From Achromobacter sp. UMC46 (GTDB lineage Bacteria; Pseudomonadota; Gammaproteobacteria; Burkholderiales; Burkholderiaceae_B), in assembly GCF_014170335.1 (NCBI RefSeq), contig NZ_LZZS01000014.1:62001-126000 (forward strand): a DNA stretch of 64,000 bases, in the 5' to 3' direction. Of this stretch, positions 26,686 through 34,420 are shown piece by piece (within the stretch, counting starts at the first letter, position 1; every line of letters begins with the position of its first letter). Made by a program: the position numbers and the translations under genes. The notes below the pieces were generated by a model. The model was not told the origin of the DNA, did not search any database, and saw nothing but the letters and a program-made list of their open reading frames with translations.

Positions 26686-27794
26686 GCCAGTTCCTCCAGT
26701 ACGGCCAGTTGCTCGGCCGTGTCGCCCAGCAGCTGGTCCACGGCCGTCAGCCGCTTGAAATAGTCGCCCACGTCCAGTTCGTCCGTCATGCCCATGCCGC
26801 CGTGCAGTTGCACCGCCATCTGCGCCACCTGGCGCCCGGCGCGCGCGGCTTCCAGCTTGGCCGAGGCGATCATGCGGCGGCGCTGCGCGGCATCCGGCTC
26901 GGTCAAGGCGGCGACCGCCACATAGGCCATCGACAAGGCCAGTTCCTTGGCCACCAGCATTTCGGCCAGCCGGTGCTGCAAGGCCTGGAACGACGCCAGC
27001 GGCTGCCCGAACTGCTTGCGCGTCTTCAGGTAGTCGACCGTGATCTCCAGCAAGCGCTCCATGGCGCCCGCGGCATGCGCGCACAGCGCCGCCGTGCCCC
27101 ATTGCAAGGCCTGCGCCAGCGCCTCGTCCGCCGCCGGCCCTTCGGCCAGCAGGGCGTCGGCAGGCAAGCCCACCGCGTCCAGGTCCAGCCGGGCGCATCG
27201 CGCGCCGTCCAGTGTAGGGGTGTCGGTGACGCGCACGCCGGCCGAATCGAACGGCACCGCCAGCAGCAGGGTCTGCCCATCGGCGCCCTGTGCGCTGACG
27301 AGCCATGCCGACGCTGCGGCGCCATGCCACACCAGATGCTTCGCGCCGTCCAGGCGCCAGCCTTCCGCCGTCTTGGCGGCACGGCACGCCTGCGGGTCGG
27401 TGTCGTAGCGGCGGCCGGGCTCCTGGTAGGCCACGCTGACGATGGCCTCGCCCGATGCGATGGCGGGCAGCCAGCGGCCGCGCACGGCGTCACCGCAGGC
27501 GTCCAGCAGCGCCGCGCCCATGACCGCGCTGGGGATGACGGGTTCGGACACCAGCCCGCGGCCCAGCTCCACATGCACCGGCAGCAGGCTGGCGGGCACT
27601 TCGCCGAATCCGCCGAAGTCCTGTGAAATCGTCAGGCCCAATACGCCCAGTTCGGCCAGCGCGCCCCAGGCCTTGGGGTCCAGCTTGCCGCTCGCCTGGC
27701 GGGCGCGGCGCTGGGGGTAGGTCCATGCCTGGTCGACCAGGCGGCGCAGGCTGTCGGCCAGCATGCGCTGTTCTTCGGTGTAGATGAAATCCAT
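26682..27794 (-). CDS. Acyl-CoA dehydrogenase, base-less subunit
   Basis: Acyl-CoA dehydrogenase fold, 370 aa from ATG 27794 (MDFIYTEEQRMLADSLRRLV). C-terminal motifs RKQFGQPLASFQALQHRLAE and QLHGGMGMTDELDVGDYFKR are typical. At the site where many family members have the catalytic Glu (YEGT) it reads LGDT (Gly near 357), and the alternative IVD-type Glu in the middle helix is also absent (ALQWGTAALCAHAAG). It therefore looks like the non-catalytic half of a heteromeric dehydrogenase paired with the neighbouring 396-aa protein, as in the steroid-side-chain ChsE1-ChsE2 type. It overlaps the PaaG-like gene by four bases. Confidence 0.87.
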   Translation of the reverse strand: MDFIYTEEQRMLADSLRRLVDQAWTYPQRRARQASGKLDPKAWGALAELGVLGLTISQDFGGFGEVPASLLPVHVELGRGLVSEPVIPSAVMGAALLDACGDAVRGRWLPAIASGEAIVSVAYQEPGRRYDTDPQACRAAKTAEGWRLDGAKHLVWHGAAASAWLVSAQGADGQTLLLAVPFDSAGVRVTDTPTLDGARCARLDLDAVGLPADALLAEGPAADEALAQALQWGTAALCAHAAGAMERLLEITVDYLKTRKQFGQPLASFQALQHRLAEMLVAKELALSMAYVAVAALTEPDAAQRRRMIASAKLEAARAGRQVAQMAVQLHGGMGMTDELDVGDYFKRLTAVDQLLGDTAEQLAVLEELA

Positions 27795-27828
27795 GCGTGT
27801 CTTCCTGTCGGATTGCGCGTGGCCGGGC

Positions 27829-29019
27829 CTACAGGCCCAGCACCAGGCGGGCGATGATGCCCTTCTGCACTTCGGTCGTGCCGCCATAGATGGAGGTCTT
27901 GCGCATATCGGCGTAGCCCGCGCCCGACGCGGCGGCCATCTCGGGGCCTGGGCCCTGGAAATCGCTGTCGGCCTCAAGCCAGTCGGGGTCGTAGGGCCAG
28001 GCGTCCGGCCCGGCCACTTCCATCTGCAGCATGGCCAGGTCCTGCTGGATCTCGGACCCGCGGATCTTCAGCACGGAGGCCTCGGGGCCCGGCGTGCCGT
28101 CGTTGCTGGCGGCCACGCGCAGCAGCAGCATCTCCAGCGCCATGATGTCGACTTCGATCCGCGAAATGCGGTCGCGGATGCGGCTGTCCGCCAGCAGCGG
28201 CTTGCCGTGCGACTGCGTACGCGCGGCCATCTGCTTCAGGATGCCCAGTTCACGGTGGCAATGGCCCAGCCCGGCGATGCCGGTGCGCTCGTGGCCCAGC
28301 AGGTACTTGGCGTAGGTCCAGCCCTGGTTCTCTTCGCCCACCAGGTTGGCGACGGGCACGCGCACGTTCTCCAGCCAGACTTCGTTCACGTCGTGGCCGC
28401 CGTCCAGCGTACGGATGGGGCGCACGGTCACGCCCGGGGCGCGCATGTCCAGCAACAGCATCGATATGCCGCGCTGCGCGCGCGCGTCGGGGTCCGTGCG
28501 CACCAGGCAGAACATCCAGTCCGCATATTGCGCCAGCGTAGTCCAGGTCTTCTGGCCGTTGACGACATACTCGTCGCCATCCCGCACGGCGCGGGTCTTG
28601 AGCGAGGCCAGGTCGGACCCGGAGCCGGGTTCGGAATAGCCCTGGCACCACCAGTCCTCCACGCGCGGCATGCGCGGCAACAGGCGCGCCTGCTGTTCGG
28701 CGCTGCCGTACTTCATCAGCACCGGTCCGATCATGGACAGGCCGAAAGGCAGCAGGCGCGGGGCGCCTGCCTTGAAGCATTCCACTTCGAAGATCAGGCG
28801 CTGCAAGGCGTTCCAGCCGGTGCCGCCGTGCTCGACGGGCCAGTTGGGCGCGCCCCAGCCGTGGTCGGCCAGGATGTTGTGCCAGCGCACGTAGTCCTCG
28901 CGATCCAGCCGCTGATGCCGCAACACCTTGTCGCGGATATCCGCCGGCAGGTTGGCGGCGGCGAACGTGCGCACCTCGTCGCGGAATTCGCGCTCTTCTG
29001 GCGTCCAGGTCAGGTTCAT
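27829..29019 (-). CDS. Acyl-CoA dehydrogenase, catalytic subunit candidate
   Basis: Acyl-CoA dehydrogenase, 396 aa. FAD and substrate motifs include CQGYSEPGSGSDLASLKT near residue 125, NGQKTWTTLAQYADWMF, and the C-terminal SIYGGTTEVQKGIIARLVLG. The usual YEGT Glu is Gly, but a Glu at about 244 in LLGHERTGIAG sits at the isovaleryl-CoA-dehydrogenase position and can serve as base. With the adjacent base-less 370-aa paralogue it likely forms an alpha2beta2 enzyme. First gene of the three-gene minus-strand operon, divergent from the DUF35/thiolase/ligase operon with a 200-base interval. Confidence 0.89.
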   Translation of the reverse strand: MNLTWTPEEREFRDEVRTFAAANLPADIRDKVLRHQRLDREDYVRWHNILADHGWGAPNWPVEHGGTGWNALQRLIFEVECFKAGAPRLLPFGLSMIGPVLMKYGSAEQQARLLPRMPRVEDWWCQGYSEPGSGSDLASLKTRAVRDGDEYVVNGQKTWTTLAQYADWMFCLVRTDPDARAQRGISMLLLDMRAPGVTVRPIRTLDGGHDVNEVWLENVRVPVANLVGEENQGWTYAKYLLGHERTGIAGLGHCHRELGILKQMAARTQSHGKPLLADSRIRDRISRIEVDIMALEMLLLRVAASNDGTPGPEASVLKIRGSEIQQDLAMLQMEVAGPDAWPYDPDWLEADSDFQGPGPEMAAASGAGYADMRKTSIYGGTTEVQKGIIARLVLGL

Positions 29020-29219
29020 GGTCTACCTCCTTTGCCCGGTATCTAGCCACGGCCCGGGCGCACCGGCAATCTGCCTCTTCTGAAGGCCGGCTTCGCGCAG
29101 GATGTAGGGCACCGCCCCACTACAGGCGCGCAAAAGGCCTGCTTCAGCAATGAAGAATGGCCGAACCCGGCGCCAGTGCCGACACTAGCAGCCGTCATCC
29201 ACTGGAATCCCATCGCACC

Positions 29220-29624
29220 ATGACTGTTTCCGATCACAAGGAAGGCGTGTCGCAGGGCGTCGAGGCGCAGTACCGCCAGGCGCTCGATCAGGGCCGCTTT
29301 CTTATCCAGCATTGCGCCGGTTGCGACCGCGCGGTGTTCTATCCCCGAATGATCTGTCCGCATTGCGGCGCCGACAAGCTGGCCTGGGCCGAGCCCGACG
29401 GGCGCGGCACCGTCTATTCCTCCACCGTGGTGCGGCGCAAACCCGAGGCGGGCGGCGACTACAACGTGGCGCTGGTCGACCTGCAGGAAGGCGTCAGGCT
29501 GATGAGCCGCGTAGAAGGCGTGGCCCCTGCCGACGTGCATATCGGCATGGCGGTGCGCGCCCGCGTGACGCAGCAGGACGGCCACGGCCTCGTGGTCTTC
29601 GTACCCAACAAGGAGGCGCCATGA
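29220..29624 (+). CDS. Zn-ribbon OB-fold (DUF35) protein
   Basis: Small acyl-CoA-associated protein, 134 aa from ATG 29220. A rubredoxin-like zinc ribbon with Cys at about 32, 35, 46 and 49 (HCAGCDRAVF, ICPHCGADKL) is followed by an OB fold (GRGTVYSSTVVRRKPEAGG). DUF35 proteins bind CoA esters and act as obligate partners of thiolase-like enzymes, as ChsH2's DUF35 domain does for the retro-aldolase Ltp2. Its stop overlaps the thiolase-like start (ATGA), strongly suggesting a complex. It is the first gene of a plus-strand operon that includes an AMP-ligase. Confidence 0.88.
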   Translation: MTVSDHKEGVSQGVEAQYRQALDQGRFLIQHCAGCDRAVFYPRMICPHCGADKLAWAEPDGRGTVYSSTVVRRKPEAGGDYNVALVDLQEGVRLMSRVEGVAPADVHIGMAVRARVTQQDGHGLVVFVPNKEAP

Positions 29625-30793
29625 CGCTGAACGATTTGCGCGGCGCCGTCGCCGTGGCGGGCGTGGGCCACGCGGGCCTGGGACAGGCCGCGGGCTATAC
29701 CGAAATGGAAATCCTGGTGCAGGCGGCGCAGCGCGCCGTGACCGACGCCGGCCTGACGATGCGCGACATCGACGGCATCTGCACGGCCAGCGTCGCGGCG
29801 CCGATGTGGGCCATGCCGGTGATCGAACACCTGGGCATCCGCCCGACTTTCATCGACAGCACCATGCTGGGCGGCTCCAGTTTCGTGGCGCACCTGATGC
29901 CCGCCCTGCATGCGCTGGCCTCCGGCCAATGCAACGCGGTGCTGGTCTGCTACGGCAGCACGCAGCGCACATCCACCCTGAGCCGGGCTGAAATCGGCCG
30001 GGTCCGCAAGCAGTTCGACCCCCAGCCCTACGAAACGCCGTACGACCCGCTAAGCCCGTTGTCGTCCTACGCGCTGGCGGCCGCGCGCCATATGCACCAG
30101 TACGGCACGCGCCGCGAACACCTGGCGCAAGTGGCGCTGGCGGCCAACCAGTGGGCGCAGCTGAACCCCGAGGCGCAACTGCGCGAACCGGCCACGCTGG
30201 ACCAGATCCTGTCGGCCCGCATGATTTCCGACCCCTTGAGCGTGCGCGATTGCTGCCTGGTCACGGACGGCGCGGGCGCCTATGTGCTGGTGCGGGCCGA
30301 CCGGGCGCGCGACCTGCCGCGCCCGCCCGTCTACGTGCTGGGCAACGCCACCGCGGTGTGGAACCGGCAGATCTCGTCCATGGAAGACCTGACCGTGACG
30401 GCCGCGGCCGAGTCGGGCAAGCGCGCTTTCGACATGGCGGGGGTGGCGCCGAAAGACATCGACGTGGTCGAACTCTACGACGCGTTCACCATCAACACCC
30501 TGCTCTTCCTGGAAGACCTGGGCTTCTGCGCCAAGGGCGAAAGCAAGGACTTCATCGCGGACGGCGCCATCGCGCCAGGCGGCAGGCTGCCGGTGAACAC
30601 CAATGGCGGCGGCTTGTGCTGCGTGCATCCCGGCATGTACGGCGTCTTCATCATGATCGAAGCCGTCCGGCAGTTGCGCGGCGAATGCGGCGCGCGCCAG
30701 GTCGGCGACGCGCAACTGGCGCTAGTGCATGGCAACGGCGGCACGCTGTCCAGCCAATCCACCGCAATCCTGGGCACCCAGGCCACCCTTTGA
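29621..30793 (+). CDS. Thiolase-like protein lacking the nucleophilic Cys (aldolase candidate)
   Basis: Thiolase-superfamily protein of the SCP2/Ltp type, 390 aa from ATG 29621, with an AGGAGG site. The region that normally holds the acyl-accepting Cys reads STMLGGSSFVAHLM (Gly at about 84-85), so no covalent thiolase step is expected there. Later motifs NTNGGGLCCVHPGMYG and LVHGNGGTLSSQST are retained. This pattern, with a DUF35 partner overlapping its start, is that of acyl-CoA retro-aldolases such as Ltp2. A conventional acetyl-CoA acetyltransferase annotation is likely to be wrong. Confidence 0.84.
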   Translation: MTLNDLRGAVAVAGVGHAGLGQAAGYTEMEILVQAAQRAVTDAGLTMRDIDGICTASVAAPMWAMPVIEHLGIRPTFIDSTMLGGSSFVAHLMPALHALASGQCNAVLVCYGSTQRTSTLSRAEIGRVRKQFDPQPYETPYDPLSPLSSYALAAARHMHQYGTRREHLAQVALAANQWAQLNPEAQLREPATLDQILSARMISDPLSVRDCCLVTDGAGAYVLVRADRARDLPRPPVYVLGNATAVWNRQISSMEDLTVTAAAESGKRAFDMAGVAPKDIDVVELYDAFTINTLLFLEDLGFCAKGESKDFIADGAIAPGGRLPVNTNGGGLCCVHPGMYGVFIMIEAVRQLRGECGARQVGDAQLALVHGNGGTLSSQSTAILGTQATL

Positions 30794-30811
30794 CCCCCAA
30801 CGGCAACACCG

Positions 30812-32332
30812 ATGCCCCAAGCTGAACCCATCACCCGCATCCACGAAGTCCTGGCGCTGCAAGCGCGCCAGCGGCCCGACGCCGTCTGCCTGTACGAGGA
30901 AGGCGGCGGCACGCTGACCTATGCCCAGCTGTGGCAACGCGTGCAGGCCGTGGCCGGCTGGCTGCGCGGCCAGGGCGCGCAACCCGGCCACCGGGTGCTG
31001 ATGGTGGGGGAAAACTGCGCGGCAATGATCGCGGCGCTGTTCGGATGCGGGCTGGCGGGCGCCTGGCCGGTCGGCGTGAACGCCCGGCTGTCCGCGCGTG
31101 AAGTCGACAACATCCGCCAGCACGCGCAGCCCGAACTGCTGCTCTACACCACGGGCATCTCGTCCGCGGCGGCCGCGCACGCCGCGGACGCCGGCGCCAC
31201 GGACGCCGACCCGGCCGTCTGGGGCCCTGGCGTGCAAGCCCTGCGCGCGGCCGTCCCCACGCAAGCCGAGACCGGCGAGCTGGCCGCGGAAGTGGCCACC
31301 GTGATCTATACGTCCGGCACCACCGGCGCGCCCAAAGGCGTGATGGTGCCGCATCGCGGATTGCTGCATTTCGCCCGCGTGTCGGCGGCCTCGCGCCGGC
31401 TGACCCCGCACGACATCGGCTATGCGGCGCTGCCCATGTCGCACATCTTCGGCGTCGCCACGGTGCTGATGGCCACCGTGCATGCCGGCGCCAGCCTGGT
31501 GCTGCGCAGCCGCTTCGACGCCGAAGACGCCTTCAAGGCACTGGCGCATCCGGGCGTCAGCATCCTGCAGGGCGTGCCCACCATGTTCAGCCGGATGATG
31601 GCGGTGGCGCCGCCGCGCGCGGACCTGCGCGCCCCCGCGTTGCGCTACCTCTACACCGGTGGCGCCGCACTGGACCCCACGCTCAAGCGCGACGCCGAAC
31701 GCTACTTCGGCATGCCGATGCACCATGGCTACGGCATCACGGAGTACGCGGGATCGATGTTCATCACGCGTATCGACGCGCCGCGCGACGACTGCTCGGC
31801 GGGCTATGCGGTGGACGGCGTCGACCTGCGCATCGGCAGCCCCGACGGCACCACGCCCGCGCCGGGCGAACGCGGCAACATCCTGATCCGCGGCCCCGGC
31901 GTCATGCTGGGCTACTACCGCAGCCCCGAACAGACGGCGCAGGCGCTCTTGTCCGGCGGCTGGCTCAACACCGGCGACATCGGCTATATCGACGACAGCG
32001 GCGCGCTGTTCATCGCCGGCCGATCCAAGGACCTGATCATCCGGTCCGGCTTCAACGTGTACCCCATCGAAGTCGAATCGGTGATCAACGCCTTCCCCGG
32101 CGTGCGGCTGTCCGCCGTGGTGGGCCGCGACACCGCCGACCACAACGAAGAGGTCATCGCCTTCGTCGAGCCCCTGCCCGGCGCCACGATCGACACCAAC
32201 ATGCTGATGCTGCATCTGCGCGCCCAACTGGCGCCCTACAAGCGGCCCGCAAGAATCATCCCCATCGAGACCATTCCCACGACCGTCAGCGGAAAAATCC
32301 TGAAGCAGCCGCTGAAAGAAAGGCTGGCGTAA
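30812..32332 (+). CDS. AMP-dependent acyl-CoA synthetase
   Basis: ANL-superfamily ligase, 506 aa, activating a carboxylic acid to its CoA thioester through an acyl-adenylate. The P-loop-like A3 motif is IYTSGTTGAPKGVMVPH near residue 165. HHGYGITEYAGSMF is A5, GGWLNTGDIGYIDDSGALF is A7, GRSKDLIIRSGFNVYPIEVE is A8, and the catalytic Lys is in VSGKILKQPLKE at the C-terminus. It follows the thiolase-like gene by 18 bases and precedes a Bug binding protein, so it probably activates the acid captured by that protein. Substrate unknown. Confidence 0.92.
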   Translation: MPQAEPITRIHEVLALQARQRPDAVCLYEEGGGTLTYAQLWQRVQAVAGWLRGQGAQPGHRVLMVGENCAAMIAALFGCGLAGAWPVGVNARLSAREVDNIRQHAQPELLLYTTGISSAAAAHAADAGATDADPAVWGPGVQALRAAVPTQAETGELAAEVATVIYTSGTTGAPKGVMVPHRGLLHFARVSAASRRLTPHDIGYAALPMSHIFGVATVLMATVHAGASLVLRSRFDAEDAFKALAHPGVSILQGVPTMFSRMMAVAPPRADLRAPALRYLYTGGAALDPTLKRDAERYFGMPMHHGYGITEYAGSMFITRIDAPRDDCSAGYAVDGVDLRIGSPDGTTPAPGERGNILIRGPGVMLGYYRSPEQTAQALLSGGWLNTGDIGYIDDSGALFIAGRSKDLIIRSGFNVYPIEVESVINAFPGVRLSAVVGRDTADHNEEVIAFVEPLPGATIDTNMLMLHLRAQLAPYKRPARIIPIETIPTTVSGKILKQPLKERLA

Positions 32333-32389
32333 GCGCGGACCCGCTGTTCCGCTCCACGACCCGCCGCTTATACACAAGGAGACAACAGC

Positions 32390-33364
32390 GTGAACATCAA
32401 GACCCTGTTCGCCGCGGCCACCGCCGTGGCGGCGCTTGCCACGGCGGCTTCCGCCCATGCGGACGCCTACCCCGAACGCCCCATCCGCCTGCTGGTGGGC
32501 TACGCCCCTGGCGGCCCCGTCGACACCACGGCCCGCGTCTTCGCCAAATACCTGGGCGACAAGCTGGGCCAGACCGTCGTGGTGGAGAACCGCGCCGGCG
32601 CCAGCGGCATGATCGCGTCCGACGCCACCGCCAAGGCCGCGCCCGACGGCTACATGCTGGGCTTTGCCGCCAGCCCCACGTTGACCATGTCGCCGCTGGT
32701 CCAACGCAGCACGCTGTTCGATCCGCGCCGCGACTTCTCGCTGATCGGGCTGGTGGTCGACTACGCCAACGTGCTGCTGATCGGCCCGCAGATCCCCGCC
32801 AAGAACGTCGGCGAACTGGTCGGCTACGCCCGCGCGCACCCCGACGCGGTGTCGTTCGGATCCGCCGGCATCGGAGCCTCCAACCACCTGTCGGCCGAAC
32901 TGCTGAAAAAGCAGGCCGACGCCTCCATGCTGCACGTGCCGTACCGCGGCAACTCGCCGGCCATGATGGACGTGATCAGCGGCAAGGTGACCTTCATGTT
33001 CGACATCACCAGCACCGCCATCCCCTTCATCAAGAGCGGCAAGGCCCGCGCGCTGGCCGTCACGTCCAAGACCCGCAATCCGGAACTGCCCGACGTGCCC
33101 ACGATGATCGAAGCCGGCATGAAGGACTACGAAGTCGTCGGGTGGTATGCGCTGGTCGGCCCCAAGAAGCTGCCCGACGCCGTCTCGGCCCGCCTGACCC
33201 GCGCGCTGGACGAGGTCTCCAAAGACCCCGCTTTCCGCCAGGCCATGACCGAAGGCGGCTACACCATCAACGCCGGCGACGCGAAGGCGTTGCAATCCCG
33301 TATCGACCGCGAGTACGCCTTGTGGTCGGACGTCATCCAAAGCGCCAACATCCAGGCGAACTGA
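32390..33364 (+). CDS. Bug/TctC-family substrate-binding protein
   Basis: Periplasmic Bug-family protein, 324 aa, starting at GTG 32390 with an AAGGAGA site about 8 bases before it. The signal peptide of about 24 residues (MNIKTLFAAATAVAALATAA, cleavage near AHA/DAYPE) is followed by PIRLLVGYAPGGPVDTTARV and KAAPDGYMLGF. It lies in the ligase/thiolase-like operon, 57 bases after the ligase gene, implying that it binds that pathway's acid. No membrane subunits are encoded nearby; Bug proteins of this family often share distant TctAB. Confidence 0.91.
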   Translation: MNIKTLFAAATAVAALATAASAHADAYPERPIRLLVGYAPGGPVDTTARVFAKYLGDKLGQTVVVENRAGASGMIASDATAKAAPDGYMLGFAASPTLTMSPLVQRSTLFDPRRDFSLIGLVVDYANVLLIGPQIPAKNVGELVGYARAHPDAVSFGSAGIGASNHLSAELLKKQADASMLHVPYRGNSPAMMDVISGKVTFMFDITSTAIPFIKSGKARALAVTSKTRNPELPDVPTMIEAGMKDYEVVGWYALVGPKKLPDAVSARLTRALDEVSKDPAFRQAMTEGGYTINAGDAKALQSRIDREYALWSDVIQSANIQAN

Positions 33365-33383
33365 CCCCCTCCGGAGCCCCACG

Positions 33384-34346
33384 ATGCATCCTCCGCTTGC
33401 GCTACACGCCCAGACCCGCTTGCCGATCATCGGCGCCCCCATGTTCCTGGTCTCCGGGCCGGAACTGGTGGTGGCGCAATGCGCGGCGGGGATCATCGGC
33501 ACGTTCCCTTCGTTGAACGCCCGTCCGCAGGAACAGTTGCACGACTGGATCACCCGCATCGAAGAAGGCCTGGCCGCCAAGCGCCGGGCCGACCCCGCCG
33601 CCCGTGTCGCGCCGTATGGCGTGAACCTGATCGTCCACCCCAGCAATCCGCGCTGGCAGGGCGACCTGGCCATCTGCGCCGAACGGCGCGTGCCGCTCAT
33701 CATCACGTCGCTGCATGCGCCGGAAGCGGTGGTGCAGGCCGTGCACCCTTACGGCGGGCTGGTCTATCACGACGTCACCAACGTGCGCCACGCCAAGCGC
33801 GCGCTGGAGGCCGGCGTCGACGGCCTGATTCTGGTGGCGGCCGGCGCCGGCGGCCATGCCGGCCAGATCAACCCCATCGCGCTGGTCAACGAGATCCGCG
33901 CGTTCTATGACGGCCCGCTGGCGCTGTCGGGCTGCATCAGCCACGGCAAGGACATCCTCGCGGCGCAGATCCTGGGCTGCGACTTCGCCTACATGGGCAC
34001 GCGCTTCATCGCCACGCAGGAATCGCTGGCGGGTGAAGCCTATCGCGAAATGGTGCTGCAGGCGCAGGCGGCAGACGTCACCTACACCCCGTACTTCTCG
34101 GGCGTGCCGGCCAACTACCTGTCCGCCAGCATCCAGGCGGCGGGGCTGGACCCTTCCGCGCTGGCCAGGCACGAAGATGTGCCGCCCGCCAACATGGACA
34201 AGAACTCCCGGCCCAAGGCCTGGAAAGATGTCTGGAGCGCCGGCCAGGGCGTGGGCGCCGCGCAGGAGATCCTGCCGATCGCGACCTTGGTGGACCAGTT
34301 GGAAGCGGAATACCGCAGCGCCCGCAACGCCTTGCTGGCCGCCTGA
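33384..34346 (+). CDS. Nitronate monooxygenase-like FMN flavoprotein
   Basis: TIM-barrel flavoprotein of the 2-nitropropane dioxygenase/NMO family, 320 aa. PIIGAPMFLVSGPELVVAQC at the N-terminus and VAAGAGGHAGQINPIALVNE with the conserved His near residue 155 are family hallmarks. LALSGCISHGKDILAAQILG and YMGTRFIATQES form the FMN phosphate site. The family also contains enoyl-CoA-reductase-like and FabK-like members, so in this acyl-CoA operon a role in reducing or oxidising a CoA intermediate is as likely as nitronate oxidation. It follows the Bug gene by 19 bases. Confidence 0.88.
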   Translation: MHPPLALHAQTRLPIIGAPMFLVSGPELVVAQCAAGIIGTFPSLNARPQEQLHDWITRIEEGLAAKRRADPAARVAPYGVNLIVHPSNPRWQGDLAICAERRVPLIITSLHAPEAVVQAVHPYGGLVYHDVTNVRHAKRALEAGVDGLILVAAGAGGHAGQINPIALVNEIRAFYDGPLALSGCISHGKDILAAQILGCDFAYMGTRFIATQESLAGEAYREMVLQAQAADVTYTPYFSGVPANYLSASIQAAGLDPSALARHEDVPPANMDKNSRPKAWKDVWSAGQGVGAAQEILPIATLVDQLEAEYRSARNALLAA

Positions 34347-34360
34347 AACGCAAGACGGGC

Positions 34361-34390
34361 GGGCGGGCCTGTCACCAGGTCCCAGGCCCG
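34361..34390. terminator. GC-rich hairpin between convergent operons
   Basis: GGGCGGGCCT pairs with AGGCCCGCCC across a loop of about 10 bases between the NMO-like gene and the convergent Bug gene. There is no T-run, so it is a weak or Rho-assisted terminator at best. Confidence 0.35.
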
Positions 34391-34420
34391 CCCGTGTCGA
34401 TCAAGCCACGCATCCCCGCC

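Noticed and set aside
25861..27387. A 508-residue fusion of the PaaG-like isomerase with upstream sequence
   Set aside because: The upstream part is out-of-frame reading of the acyl-CoA dehydrogenase gene; the true start is the ATG at 26685.
30722..33706. A 994-codon open frame on the minus strand opposite the thiolase-like, ligase and Bug genes
   Set aside because: Composition is His/Gln/Arg/Gly-rich as expected for the complement of high-GC coding sequence; no domain, no ribosome site, and the opposite strand encodes three clear proteins.
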